From CAZBWS01 sp964495705 (GTDB lineage Bacteria; Pseudomonadota; Gammaproteobacteria; HTCC5015): a stretch of DNA of 24,908 nucleotides. Positions within the stretch are counted from its first letter, which is position 1. The number at the start of each line of letters is the position of its first letter. Under the pieces are notes generated by a model, which worked only from the letters and a program-made list of their open reading frames with translations, did not search any database and was not told where the DNA came from. This document shows positions 17,201-24,583 of the stretch, piece after piece. Both the position numbers and the translations under genes were made by a program. The stretch is from positions 1 through 24,908 of the forward strand of contig CAZBWS010000036.1 of the NCBI GenBank assembly GCA_964495705.1, in the 5' to 3' direction.

Positions 17201-20200
17201 GACCCAGTTGCTACGCAGGGAACTAACCTTGTTGTATCTAAAGGTGTAGAAGTAGGCGGCTCTAGCCCTGTACAGCAAGCTGAGGTTGAATTGGGGGATC
17301 GAATTAAATATTCGATAACAGTAAGTAATGTCGGCGGGACTGTTGCGCAAAATACGCTCTTGAGGGATGTGCTCCCGTTTGGCTTTAAGTATGAGCCGGG
17401 CACAGCAAAGCGTGATGGAACGGCGATCACTCCTGTTATTATAGGCGGTTCAGAGCTTCGCTTTACACTGGGTGACCTAGCGCCCCAAACAGGTGATCAG
17501 CCAACCTCGACAACCGTCACTTATGTACTTAAAACGACTGCCGGTGCACTAGACTCTGATGGTATTAATACAGCGGTAGCGACCGCAGGTAACTTCCAAT
17601 CCAATGTGGCAGCCGCTCAGGTTAAGGTGCTACGCACGGGCTTGTTGTCAGATCGCAGTATTTTATTTGGTAAAGTCTTTGTCGATGCAAACTGCGATGC
17701 GGTGCAGGATACGGCAGAGTGGCCTATCGCAGGCGTGCGTCTGTATATGGAAAACGGTACCCATGTGACAACCGATGAAAATGGTATGTACAGCTTGTAT
17801 GGTGTTAACCCAGGCCAACATGTTATAAAAATTGACCAACTGAGTTTGCCAACGGGTATTAAAGCCATACCCACTGAAACTCGCCACGGAGCAGACCCTT
17901 ATTCACGATTTGTTGATCTCTATGACGGCGAGTTTCACCGTGCCGACTTCGTGTTCTCTTGCCCGGGTGAGAACAGTCAGCATGTTATTCAGCAATTAGA
18001 GCAAAGGCACCGTTCTATCTCAGGGGATTGGCTATTAGATGAAGCGATTAAATACAACGGTGATGTTGTCTTGAGTCGTAATCAATCAAGTATTCAAGCT
18101 AATGTAACACCGGCTTATGATGGTGATATTTCCTCTGGCACGGTGGGTAGAGCCTCTTGCTGTAATGCAGAGGCTGTGATCCAAAGTACACATGAGCCGA
18201 TCGCTTCTATAGTTAATGTGGATACCCCACAAAGCATACCTGTTAGTGAAGATGCGATTAAAGCAGCTAATATGGCTATGGCTAAAAAGGGGACATGGCT
18301 ATGGCCTCTGGGTGAGATTAGCTATGGCGGTCGCTTTATGGTGGTGGTCCGTGAAGGTGTAATACCTAGCTTGTATTTGAACGGCGAGAAAGTAGGAACT
18401 GAGCGCTTAGGTGAGCACCTTGTTAATCCACGTGAAAAGGCACAGTTGTTAGCCTGGTATGGCTTACCATTACGCGTTGGAGATAACCAGTTGAAGGTTG
18501 TCGCGAAAGACCCGTTTGGCAATGACCGAGTCATGGCTGAGCGTGTTGTCTATCACCCTGGCATAGCTGACTCTATTGATTTAGTTCCCGAGTTCTCGTC
18601 ACTCTCTGCGGATGGTGGGCGTTCGACTATGCCGGTTAAAGTCTTGGTCAAAGATGTTAATGGCAGGCCCGCAAAAGGTCATTTCTTTGTTACTTTAGAG
18701 TCTGAGCATGGCCAGTGGCTCAATGATGATATACAGCCACAAATACCCGGTTTTCAACTAAAGCTGACTAATGGTGAAGCAACTGCGCATTTACGCAGCT
18801 CTGAATTTACGGGAAAAGTGGAGCTGAAAGCATCAGTGAATGCGTTTGAAGCGCAAAAAATTGTAGACTTTGTTCCTGTCTTACGCCCATTAATAGCCGT
18901 CGGTTTAGTCGATATTGGAGGAAACTTTAGTAATGTCTCTAGCCAAGGTGTGCTGCCATCGCAACAAAGAGATGGTTTTAATGATAAGTTGGAAATAGAT
19001 GGCCGTGCTGCCGTTTTCCTAAAGGGCAAAATAAAAGGAGATATATTGCTTACCTTATCTTACGACACAGATAAGCAAGACGATGATCTATTTCGCGATA
19101 TTGACCCGAATGCTTATTACCCTATTTATGGCGACTCGTCCGTGAAGGGATTTGATGCACAAAGTCAAAGCAAGTTGTTTGTAAAGCTAGAAAAGAACAA
19201 GAGCAGTATTACGTGGGGAGACTATCAAACGGATACTAACTTGCACAATTCTTCCAGCTTGGCTCGCGTAACCGATACTTTGACGGGTTTGAATGCTCAT
19301 TACGAAAAAGACAATGTATTGGGTAAGACGCAATTAAATGCTTATGCTGCGCGCAAAGATAACAACACACAATTTGAACAGCTGGCAGGTAATGGCACAG
19401 CAACTAACTATCGCTTATCTAATTTCCCTGTAGTTAGCAATTCCGAGCAAATCACTCTAGTGACTATTGACCGAGAAAATACACAGCCGGGCACAGCGCA
19501 GGGCTTAGTTTTGTCTGAGAGAGTATTGCAGCGTTTCACGGATTATGAATTAAATCGCTTAAATGGTTTCTTGACGTTCTATGAGCCGATTGCCACATTT
19601 GATTCAGAAGGTAATGAGCAGTTCATCCGCATTACTTACGAAACTGAATCGGCGGTTGATGAGTACACCGTTGCAGGCATTAGAGCAACACAGGGTTTGG
19701 CAAATGGCGTGACAGTAGGAGTGACTGCTAGCACGAATGAACATGATATTGATGGTTTTGATATGGCGTCAGCTTTTGTTGAGTATAAGCCTAGCGAAAA
19801 GCATAGTATTTTAGCTGAAGTGGCTACTCGTGATAACGCAGATACTAGTGTTGAGCACGAAGGCGAAGCAGCGCAACTGGAGTGGAAGGCCAAATGGAGT
19901 AATAAGTTTGATACACAGTTGAAATTCGGACGTGCAGATGAAGGCTTTAGAAACCCCGTTGCTCCGGTTGCTTCAGGGCGTGAGGAGGCGAGGGCAAAAG
20001 CACGCTATAGCTTGACAAATAATACAACGCTGGATGCAGAAGTGATACACAGTGCCAGCAACCAAAAGGGTAACGATGATCAACGTGACTCGGTGGCCAC
20101 CACGGTCTCCCAGCGCCTAGGCAAGTGGACTATTGCTGGGGGGGTAAAACGTACCGAACAACAACGTACAGGTACAGGCGTAGAGATTGATTCGGTGACG

Positions 20201-21316
20201 GCTAGGGTTGGTCGAGGCTTCACCTTGGCCGAGCGTACAGGTAAAGTTTATATTGCGGGTGAGCAAGAAATTGGCTCGGCTAGTCGTAAGCGTGTTGAGC
20301 TAGGCACTGAATATCAATTACAGGAAAAAGTGTCTGTCTATGCTAGGGCAGAGCAAATTGATAGTGCGAGTAATGTGACCTCTTTAAGCCGTAACGAGAG
20401 AAGAATAAACGCTTCACTAGGCTTAAAATCGGATTGGTTGCCTTCTACGCAACTGTATTCAGAATATCGCCTGCAGAGTGCCATTGATGGTCGTGAGCTC
20501 CAAGCAGTGAATGGCGTGCGTGGTACCTATGAGATTAAGCCAAAGCTTAAATTTAGCCCTACGTTTGAAGTGATCGATAGCTTGGAAGGCAGTGATGCTG
20601 CAGACTCATTCGCCTTGTCGTTATCACTGGTTGATAATCGCAATAAAAATCTACGCCAAGCTATCCGCATAGAAACAAGACAGGCACAGTTGAGTGACTT
20701 TTATAGCTTAGACTATAGTTATGCAGCACGCATCAACTTGGATTGGAGTGCCTTATATCGAGATGAGTACAGCTTGGATGAAATCAAGTCGGGTAACGAT
20801 ATTGTACGTAATACGCTAACGGTAGGTTTAGCTAGACGCCCATTACGTGACAATCACTGGCACTCACTATATCTATTGCAATGGAAGGAAGAGCGCAATG
20901 TCGCAGAAGATGAGCGCCGAGCTTATATTTTATCGACTCACCAGAACTACCAGTTCCGCAGCGATATGACCCTATCGGCTCGATTAGCTGCCAAGTTGCA
21001 AACACAGGTAATTGATTCAGTTAGCTATGACTCCACAGCTCAGTTGCTGGGTGGACGTTATATCTGGGGATTGAATCGACGCTGGGATTTAGATTTCCGC
21101 TTAGGTTTGATCAGCGCAGACGTGGGAGAAGACCTACGTTATTCGGCGGGTATAGGCGCAAATTATTTAATTAATAAAAACTTACGCTTTGGGGCGGGTT
21201 TTAACTTTGTTGGGTTTAGAGATGATGACCTCGACAGCCAGAAATATCATGCTGAAGGTTTGTTCTTCGGTTTGCAGTATAAGTTTGATGAAGCCTTATT
21301 TGAATGGCTGCGTTAA
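14225..21316 (+). CDS. Giant outer-membrane beta-barrel protein with DUF11-like and SdrD-B-like domains
   Basis: The protein has up to 2363 residues. The start is uncertain: the ATG at 14225 has only a weak or distant AAGGA, and the ATG at 14255 (10 codons later) gives a more standard signal peptide, MKILSVIALNAVSCAYA. The mature N-terminus carries GSFITNVAEVSYSDG. Then come two tandem copies of an approximately 300-residue Ig-like/DUF11 module (about 68-363 and 366-673), a beta-rich region, a carboxypeptidase-regulatory-like fold (about 842-920), a DUF11 domain (about 1001-1130, RDVLPFGFKYEPGT), an SdrD-B-like fold (about 1141-1212), Ig-like units (about 1380-1440 and 1452-1538), and an approximately 810-residue barrel from IAVGLVDIGG (about 1556). 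The barrel ends GLQYKFDEALFEWLR and is homologous to that of the protein at 292-6420 (shared YGD, GDY/GDM, DDD and KFD motifs). Unlike that protein it has no OmpA domain; the next gene supplies one. A platform or secretion-channel role is inferred. Confidence 0.9.
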   Translation: MFVNDGIKTVMKILSVIALNAVSCAYAASAPAGSFITNVAEVSYSDGTNDFRFNTNPSRVLVAPVRSIALTSDQSLLRQSGVMVNLPHRLQNTGNVSDSYNLSVNNLAGDDYEFSNFSVFLDSNSNGIVDAGETAVTSISALAAGDAVDLVITAMLPTILIDGDIGQLTLAATSIADASITALNTDTVTIISGLVLDVIKTSSSICSVPLALGDNITYALRLLNIGTVTPSPLNYNIDGVASNGVILQDNLPGEVNLIKPQTLTFSPANGTPVVRLASAVALSEWQSFNAWNGTDAIVAVGLFVSVNDIEPTEIVEFEFLTQVKNNVVGASVTINNTAGVDTNLDGSSNFSSATICNTVQGLQSAFTLQSDESTTALAGATYTSLHQLTNTGSLPDSYQLLLQNQAGDDFDLSNISVFIDSGTTAGVVDAADVEVTGATPSLAVGGALPLIIQAVLPGTATVGQSGVLSLQASSVNEPVLVQSITSTVIVPGASAGLSINKTSVNSVDCSADANASDLLPPSSLIEYNLQLNGTAPRPSAINYIVDGFAQNGLLLEDIIPANTELESGSLLLSSPASAQVLVQYAPQAIAGSNEWVSFAAWQASSQAGAELAAKIGLLVPVADLDAGESAVLRFNVRTAAQVTLGTKTRNTASVDLATGSISSTEVCHGLRNTISADNSAQIRFLAASPGQTPDFSDNNTIDGSGTLRGTSRYRLDLSDSQIEARGVYLEVRSTSLNTISFEDNGVTDTIRVRLSSNVTGDFIEVVMRETGPNTGIFHNIRPIILSTTKTAASGSICPASGNVADYTIVDRPNCTLKSISQDTLTATIFDPGLRATIDAAAFINPFGVVFDSSTGARVQGAIVSIINADTGLLAKNPATSPTDRNLAEPLEPQTTGVDGAYQFLELFPGRYYLEVETSSQFSFPTALAPGNLPTQATTGDTSYRFTIAAQSYGLGGFDSRLSQRRQASLVVSDDGIFELQSPEDIFRFDMAVDPVATQGTNLVVSKGVEVGGSSPVQQAEVELGDRIKYSITVSNVGGTVAQNTLLRDVLPFGFKYEPGTAKRDGTAITPVIIGGSELRFTLGDLAPQTGDQPTSTTVTYVLKTTAGALDSDGINTAVATAGNFQSNVAAAQVKVLRTGLLSDRSILFGKVFVDANCDAVQDTAEWPIAGVRLYMENGTHVTTDENGMYSLYGVNPGQHVIKIDQLSLPTGIKAIPTETRHGADPYSRFVDLYDGEFHRADFVFSCPGENSQHVIQQLEQRHRSISGDWLLDEAIKYNGDVVLSRNQSSIQANVTPAYDGDISSGTVGRASCCNAEAVIQSTHEPIASIVNVDTPQSIPVSEDAIKAANMAMAKKGTWLWPLGEISYGGRFMVVVREGVIPSLYLNGEKVGTERLGEHLVNPREKAQLLAWYGLPLRVGDNQLKVVAKDPFGNDRVMAERVVYHPGIADSIDLVPEFSSLSADGGRSTMPVKVLVKDVNGRPAKGHFFVTLESEHGQWLNDDIQPQIPGFQLKLTNGEATAHLRSSEFTGKVELKASVNAFEAQKIVDFVPVLRPLIAVGLVDIGGNFSNVSSQGVLPSQQRDGFNDKLEIDGRAAVFLKGKIKGDILLTLSYDTDKQDDDLFRDIDPNAYYPIYGDSSVKGFDAQSQSKLFVKLEKNKSSITWGDYQTDTNLHNSSSLARVTDTLTGLNAHYEKDNVLGKTQLNAYAARKDNNTQFEQLAGNGTATNYRLSNFPVVSNSEQITLVTIDRENTQPGTAQGLVLSERVLQRFTDYELNRLNGFLTFYEPIATFDSEGNEQFIRITYETESAVDEYTVAGIRATQGLANGVTVGVTASTNEHDIDGFDMASAFVEYKPSEKHSILAEVATRDNADTSVEHEGEAAQLEWKAKWSNKFDTQLKFGRADEGFRNPVAPVASGREEARAKARYSLTNNTTLDAEVIHSASNQKGNDDQRDSVATTVSQRLGKWTIAGGVKRTEQQRTGTGVEIDSVTARVGRGFTLAERTGKVYIAGEQEIGSASRKRVELGTEYQLQEKVSVYARAEQIDSASNVTSLSRNERRINASLGLKSDWLPSTQLYSEYRLQSAIDGRELQAVNGVRGTYEIKPKLKFSPTFEVIDSLEGSDAADSFALSLSLVDNRNKNLRQAIRIETRQAQLSDFYSLDYSYAARINLDWSALYRDEYSLDEIKSGNDIVRNTLTVGLARRPLRDNHWHSLYLLQWKEERNVAEDERRAYILSTHQNYQFRSDMTLSARLAAKLQTQVIDSVSYDSTAQLLGGRYIWGLNRRWDLDFRLGLISADVGEDLRYSAGIGANYLINKNLRFGAGFNFVGFRDDDLDSQKYHAEGLFFGLQYKFDEALFEWLR
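14426..16243 (+). repeat. Tandem duplication of a ~300-residue module inside the barrel gene
   Basis: The coding stretches at about 14426-15316 and 15320-16243 encode two diverged copies of one module. Both open with an [LQ]-x-SD-[EQ]-S string, then NTG-x-x-x-DSY, AGDD-[YF]-[ED], S-[NV]-[FI]-SVF-[LI]-DS, a proline-associated INYIVDG/LNYNIDG strand, NG-[VL]-[IL]-L-[QE]-D, a W-x-[SN]-F-x-A-W block and a C-terminal cysteine segment. The copies are clearly related at protein level but diverged at DNA level, so the duplication is old. Confidence 0.75.
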
Positions 21317-21338
21317 TGAGTGGCGCAGGAGAATGAAA

Positions 21339-21950
21339 ATGTATAAGTGTACGTCGATGATTAAATTAATGAGTTTGGCCTTGTTAGCCATGCTGTATGG
21401 CTGTGCTAGTACAGAAGAGCTGTATGCAGAATATGAGCATCAATGCCGCGTCAGTATTGTGAATAATGTATCGGGTTCTACGGTAGTGGTGGATGATGCC
21501 AGCGGTGGCATTTTGTTGTGGGAACCTGCCGTTTACTTTAACTATGACAAGGATACCTTGTTAGCACTGGAATATACTCGCTTAGATGCGGACATTATCG
21601 TTTTAGAGCAATACGCTGAACTGAAAATTGATGTGCGTGGTTTTACCGATAGCATTGCATCGGAACAGTACAATATTGACTTGGCTACTAGACGGGTTGA
21701 CAGGGTTATTGATTACTTAAAGTCTAAAGGTATTGCAGAAACACGTATTCGTCGAGCCCCACTGGGTGAAATACTACCCTTGACTGATAATGAAACCTAC
21801 GAAGACCGGGCAATTAACCGACGTGTTGAGTTACTCTTATTGGATCAAACGGGGCGTGCGGCACCCATACGTTTGTTGGATAAGAGCGAACACTGGCTAG
21901 ATCCAAATAATATATCTCAACCAGGAACGGAGAAAGATTGGAGACGATGA
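21339..21950 (+). CDS. OmpA-family peptidoglycan-binding outer-membrane lipoprotein
   Basis: I choose the ATG at 21339: GGAG lies 7 bases upstream, while the ATG at 21333 is too close to it. The product has 203 residues. The signal peptide ends in a lipobox, LYGC, with Cys at about residue 23, so the mature N-terminus should be lipid-modified. The +2 residue is Ala, which fits outer-membrane sorting. The OmpA C-terminal domain covers about 65-175, with the opening strand AVYFNYDKDTL, the core IDVRGFTDSIAS and the closing NRRVELLLL. The Asp of GFTD and the first Arg of NRRVEL match the residues that bind diaminopimelate in OmpA-family proteins. It sits 22 bases after the barrel gene and overlaps the next gene by four bases (ATGA). 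Its job is most likely to tether the barrel complex to the cell wall. In the left arm the equivalent domain is fused into the barrel protein. Confidence 0.92.
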   Translation: MYKCTSMIKLMSLALLAMLYGCASTEELYAEYEHQCRVSIVNNVSGSTVVVDDASGGILLWEPAVYFNYDKDTLLALEYTRLDADIIVLEQYAELKIDVRGFTDSIASEQYNIDLATRRVDRVIDYLKSKGIAETRIRRAPLGEILPLTDNETYEDRAINRRVELLLLDQTGRAAPIRLLDKSEHWLDPNNISQPGTEKDWRR

Positions 21951-24583
21951 AAATAAGTCGCCACAAGAAGTTGCATATCAGGCTGCTTAGCTTAGGGCTT
22001 GCTGTTGTTACATTGTTTTGTGCAGGACTTAATGTTTCCATAGCATTAACCTCTGCCAATACAGTGATCAATAATCAAGCGACAGCAAGTTATGTTGATG
22101 CGGCCAGTGCCGCCCGTACAGTAACATCTAATGCCGTTCAGACGACCGTACAGCAAGTTGCTGCATTGACGCTAACATCAGACCAGTCTAAACCGGGCTC
22201 ATCAAGTACGACCATTACCTTTCCTCATGTGATAACGAATACAGGTAACGGCGTTGACACATATAATATTACCGCAGTGAACATAGGCGGCGATGACTAT
22301 GATTTTACCGCTATCCGAATTTTACCTGACGCTAATGGCAATGGCATACCTGACTCCGTTACTCCCGTAACACAGAGCCCTGCATTAGATAGTGGTGAGC
22401 ACTATACCTTTGTAGTTGAGGTGGACGTGCCGGCGGTTGCTGCTGACACAGAAGTAGGTCAATTTACAATTACTGCTGAATCTGTATTTGACGCTTCTCA
22501 GTCAGTAGTAAACACAGACTCTGTGATAGTGACCGAGCGAGCTATTATTGAACTAACGAAGTCATTAAGCGCTAATAGTGGTTTGGCAGGCAGTGGTACG
22601 TATAGAGTGAATCTATTGTATAACAACAGCAGTAATCAAATTGCTACGGATGTGACTATTATTGATGTTTTGCCTAGCGAGATGATTTATGCAGGCAATG
22701 CCTTATGGAGTATAGGTAACCTTACTTTAACGGACGCCAATGAGGACGTTCAGGCAGGGGCACCCTCTATTACTTATTGTGCTTATGATACTACTTGCTT
22801 AAATGCACCTTATAGCAGTACTCAAGTAACCTTAGTCATTGATGAAGTCGGGGCAGGGCAGTCGGGTTCCATTAGCTTTGATGTCAACATAGACCCCTTG
22901 GCGCTACCTTCGTTAATATTTAATACAGCGACATTTCAATATGACGATACGGTTGCGGTGACGCCGTTGGCCAATTCTAACCCTGCGCCCTTTGAAATAC
23001 GTCCAACGGCAGCAGTAACTATTGTGGGTGAGACAATCGCTGATACCCAGCCAGGGCAAACGGTTAATTTTACCAATACGATTAGCAATAATGGTAATGC
23101 GATTGATACCTTTAATATCACGTTAGATACCGGTACGACAAACTTCCCAGCAGCGACAGTGTATACGCTGTATATGGCAGATGGATTTACTCCGCTTACT
23201 GATACTAACTCGGATGGTGTTGTCGATACTGGTCCCGTTGCACCGGGTGCTAATACAGAAGTTGTTCTTGTGGCGATTATACCACCTACCGCCGCGGCAA
23301 ATACTTATTCGATCGATAAAACAGCCACATCTGAAAACAACCCAACTGTTTCAGACGCCGGTGCAGATACGGTGACCGTGATTTTGCCGATACTGGCGGT
23401 GGACTTAACCAATGATTTTGAACGGGGTAATGTCAACTGTGATGCTTTAGCGGACAGCTGTGGTTTTGGCACGGGACCGGCTGCATCCTCTCAAACGACG
23501 ATCCCTGTTGTTCCAGGTTCTGCAGGCACTTTTGTATTGTATGCCAATAATACAAGTAGCATACCGGATAGCTTTGACCTTAGTGTTAGTACCGACCCGA
23601 CGTTTGCAAATGTGAGTTTACCGGCGGGCTGGGTTGTCACTTATATCGATGATGCTAATCAAGTGGTTAACAATACGGGGGCATTGGCGCCTGGTGCTAG
23701 TATTCGCATAAGAGCGATTGTAGATGTCCCTGCAGGCTTTATAGCCGGCTCTCAAGCTATTTATTTTCGCTTACAGTCCCCTGTAAGCGGGGCGCAAGAC
23801 GTGAAATTTGACGATGTTGATGTACAAATTGTTGAAGATCTTCAGTTAAGCCCGGATAACTCAGGGCAGACTACGCCAGGGTCGGTGATTAATTATGCTC
23901 ATACTTTATTCAACAACGGTAATGAGGCTGAGACTAATATTCAGTTAACAGCGGTTAATTCTTTGGCGGCCGATAGCTGGACTGTGTTGATTTATGAAGA
24001 CACTAACGGCTCTGGAGTATTTGACATTGATGACAATATTGTATCCTCAGTTGCGAGTTTGGCCCCCGGTGCAAGCACTTTGCTATTTACGCGCATTTTT
24101 GTACCTACCAGTGCAGCGCAGGGCACGGTCAACGTGACTACTTTAACGGCGACCTATAATGCAGGAACGACCAGTGTATTGGCAGCGGATACAACCACAT
24201 CGAATAATTTCAATGTTGACGTGGTGAAAATGCAGGCATTGGATGCAGACTGTGACGGAGAAGCAGATGGCGGTGCTATCAGTTACAGTATCAGCACTTT
24301 TAATGTTAGCCCTGGGCAGTGTGTCGTCTACCTTATAGATACACAAAACAACTCATCAGAAACTGTAATGAATGTACAAATATTTGATGGTGTGCCACCT
24401 TTCACGGCTTACAGTGCAAATCAACCTAGTGTACGTTGTACACCAGGGATAGCGCCTAATGGCGTATGTACTTTTGTAACCGAGCCAAGTGCAGGCGGCT
24501 CAGGGCCTCTACAAGTCCAAGCAGGCAGCCTTAATGCGGGTGACACGATTCAGCTGTATTTTAATGTGACCTTGGAGCAGTGA
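21947..24583 (+). CDS. Large exported six-domain DUF11/Ig-like surface protein (second paralogue)
   Basis: The ATG at 21947 overlaps the lipoprotein stop (ATGA), with GGAG a few bases upstream; an in-frame TTG at 21938 is less likely. This gives 878 residues. The signal peptide has a basic start (MKISRHKKLHIR) and ends near VSIA (about residue 36). The mature N-terminus has NTVINNQATASYVD. Units are marked by NTGNGVDTYNIT (about 98), a DUF11 unit with YRVNLLYNNSSNQ and DVLPSEM (about 201-340), NNGNAIDTFNIT (about 380), NNTSSIPDSFDLS (about 535), NNGNEAETNIQL (about 659), and a terminal DUF11 domain from DADCDGEADGG (about 763). It ends at IQLYFNVTLEQ. The order matches the protein at 10741-14118 unit by unit (for example VEDLQLSPDNSGQ against VEDISITSDQTGQ). 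Acidic loops DANGNGIPD, DTNSDGVVD and DTNGSGVFD suggest calcium binding. Eight cysteines in the mature part fall in close pairs. A second structural subunit is the simplest reading. Confidence 0.9.
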   Translation: MKISRHKKLHIRLLSLGLAVVTLFCAGLNVSIALTSANTVINNQATASYVDAASAARTVTSNAVQTTVQQVAALTLTSDQSKPGSSSTTITFPHVITNTGNGVDTYNITAVNIGGDDYDFTAIRILPDANGNGIPDSVTPVTQSPALDSGEHYTFVVEVDVPAVAADTEVGQFTITAESVFDASQSVVNTDSVIVTERAIIELTKSLSANSGLAGSGTYRVNLLYNNSSNQIATDVTIIDVLPSEMIYAGNALWSIGNLTLTDANEDVQAGAPSITYCAYDTTCLNAPYSSTQVTLVIDEVGAGQSGSISFDVNIDPLALPSLIFNTATFQYDDTVAVTPLANSNPAPFEIRPTAAVTIVGETIADTQPGQTVNFTNTISNNGNAIDTFNITLDTGTTNFPAATVYTLYMADGFTPLTDTNSDGVVDTGPVAPGANTEVVLVAIIPPTAAANTYSIDKTATSENNPTVSDAGADTVTVILPILAVDLTNDFERGNVNCDALADSCGFGTGPAASSQTTIPVVPGSAGTFVLYANNTSSIPDSFDLSVSTDPTFANVSLPAGWVVTYIDDANQVVNNTGALAPGASIRIRAIVDVPAGFIAGSQAIYFRLQSPVSGAQDVKFDDVDVQIVEDLQLSPDNSGQTTPGSVINYAHTLFNNGNEAETNIQLTAVNSLAADSWTVLIYEDTNGSGVFDIDDNIVSSVASLAPGASTLLFTRIFVPTSAAQGTVNVTTLTATYNAGTTSVLAADTTTSNNFNVDVVKMQALDADCDGEADGGAISYSISTFNVSPGQCVVYLIDTQNNSSETVMNVQIFDGVPPFTAYSANQPSVRCTPGIAPNGVCTFVTEPSAGGSGPLQVQAGSLNAGDTIQLYFNVTLEQ

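Noticed and set aside
14225..21316. Classical autotransporter or two-partner secretion protein
   Set aside because: The C-terminal barrel region is about 800 residues, far longer than the ~300-residue autotransporter barrel, and no POTRA or haemagglutinin-type secretion domain is visible.
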